DNA of 5,791 nt from CAZQXD01 sp964597315 (GTDB lineage: Bacteria > Pseudomonadota > Gammaproteobacteria > Competibacterales > Competibacteraceae). Where the stretch lies: the NCBI GenBank assembly GCA_964597315.1, contig CAZQXD010000117.1, positions 1 to 5,791 of the forward strand. Reading direction: 5' to 3'. The position numbers and the translations under genes were made by a program. Positions 5,257 to 5,791 of this stretch are shown piece by piece (the first letter of the stretch is position 1; each line of letters starts with the position of its first letter). Below the pieces are notes generated by a model that ran no database searches, was not told the DNA's origin, and saw only the letters and a program-made list of their open reading frames with translations.

Positions 5257-5625
5257 ATGATTCAGATGCAAAGTGTATTGAATGTCGCCGATAACAGCGG
5301 CGCGCGTCGGCTGATGTGTATTAAGGTGCTAGGCGGTTCTCATCGCCGCTACGCCCATATCGGCGATATTATCAAAGTTAGCGTGAAAGAAGCGATTCCG
5401 CGCGGCAAGGTAAAAAAAGGCGAAGTTTACAACGCCGTGGTGGTGCGGACCCGCAAGGGAGTGCGCCGAGCCGATGGGTCCTTGATCCGTTTCGATGGCA
5501 ATGCGGCGGTGCTGTTGAATAACAAGCTGGAACCCATTGGAACCCGTATTTTTGGGCCGGTGACCCGCGAGCTTCGCAGCGAACGCTTTATGAAGATCAT
5601 TTCCTTGGCACCCGAGGTGCTGTAA
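5257..5625 (+). CDS. rplN: 50S ribosomal protein L14
   Basis: L14 is a beta-barrel protein at the subunit interface that contacts 16S rRNA and forms part of bridges B5 and B8; it is also the binding site of the silencing factor RsfS. The 122 residues compare with 123 in E. coli. MIQMQSVLNVADNSGARRLM (1-20) is typical. GDIIKVSVKEAIPRGKVKKG (36-55) and the KGVRRADGSLIRFDGNAAVL stretch (67-86) hold the family signatures. The one-residue shortening lies at NNKLEP (88-93). The C-terminal IGTRIFGPVTRELRSERFMK (94-113) is conserved. The ribosome binding site is weak, a GGG (5247-5249) about seven bases upstream. This is the first gene of the spc operon, after an 89-base gap. Confidence 0.98.
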   Translation: MIQMQSVLNVADNSGARRLMCIKVLGGSHRRYAHIGDIIKVSVKEAIPRGKVKKGEVYNAVVVRTRKGVRRADGSLIRFDGNAAVLLNNKLEPIGTRIFGPVTRELRSERFMKIISLAPEVL

Positions 5626-5647
5626 GGCCGATGTTGGAGTAGCAGCG

Positions 5648-5791
5648 ATGCGCAGAATCAAGAAGGGCGATGAAGTAATAGTCATCGCCGGCAAAGACAA
5701 GGGCCGCCAGGGTACCGTCATTCGGTTGGTAGACCTGGATCGGATACTTATCAAAAAAATCAATCTAATCAAACAACATACCAAACCCAAT
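5648..5791 (+). CDS. rplX: 50S ribosomal protein L24, N-terminal part (cut by window end)
   Basis: L24 starts assembly of the 50S subunit by binding the 5' domain of 23S rRNA. The window holds 48 codons from ATG 5648 with no stop. The sequence begins MRRIKKGDEVIVIAGKDKGR, and the KOW motif covers about residues 5-31 (GDEVIVIAGKDKGRQGTV). INLIKQHTKP (38-47) aligns with INLVKKHQKP in E. coli. The N-terminus is about three residues shorter than in E. coli. GGAG (5636-5639) lies eight bases before the ATG. The order rplN-rplX is the expected start of the spc operon, with a 22-base gap. The missing part is roughly the C-terminal half. Confidence 0.95.
   Translation, partial: MRRIKKGDEVIVIAGKDKGRQGTVIRLVDLDRILIKKINLIKQHTKPN

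Noticed and set aside
5631..5642. Three-codon mini frame (ATG, two codons, TAG) between rplN and rplX
   Set aside because: It contains the GGAG of the rplX ribosome binding site and has no ribosome binding site of its own, so it is a chance occurrence.

Overview
This window is a segment of the large ribosomal-protein gene cluster of a bacterium. It runs from the last codons of tuf, through the whole S10 operon, into the start of the spc operon, all on the + strand. The gene order is tuf(3' end)-rpsJ-rplC-rplD-rplW-rplB-rpsS-rplV-rpsC-rplP-rpmC-rpsQ-rplN-rplX(5' part). The proteins look close to the Escherichia coli versions in length and in almost every recognisable motif. Together with the moderately GC-rich sequence, this points to a gammaproteobacterium or a close relative. 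I cannot name a genus from the sequence alone.

Layout: bases 1-55 are the end of elongation factor Tu. rpsJ (62-373) follows after only 6 bases. A 64-base gap (374-437) holds a GC-rich hairpin ending in five T, and then comes rplC. From rplC to rpsC (438-4217) the genes are tightly packed, with gaps of about 40 bases or less, a 4-base ATGA overlap (rplD/rplW), and Shine-Dalgarno sequences often lying in the preceding gene. A 79-base gap (4218-4296) between rpsC and rplP holds a textbook intrinsic terminator. rplP, rpmC and rpsQ are then coupled by 1- and 4-base overlaps. An 89-base gap separates rpsQ from rplN, the classical border between the S10 and spc operons. rplX runs off the window end.

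The products are structural proteins of the 30S subunit (S10, S19, S3, S17) and the 50S subunit (L3, L4, L23, L2, L22, L16, L29, L14, L24), expressed together for ribosome assembly. No mobile element, tRNA, CRISPR array or foreign gene is visible, and I see no undescribed biological system.

The regulatory layout is the unusual part. There is no room for an E. coli-style S10 leader (the L4-controlled attenuator) before rpsJ. Instead, terminator-like hairpins lie inside the gene series, after rpsJ and after rpsC. Four starts were chosen by family alignment and Shine-Dalgarno position rather than by the longest reading frame: rplD (GTG 1093), rplW (ATG 1710), rplV (ATG 3199) and rpmC (ATG 4710).
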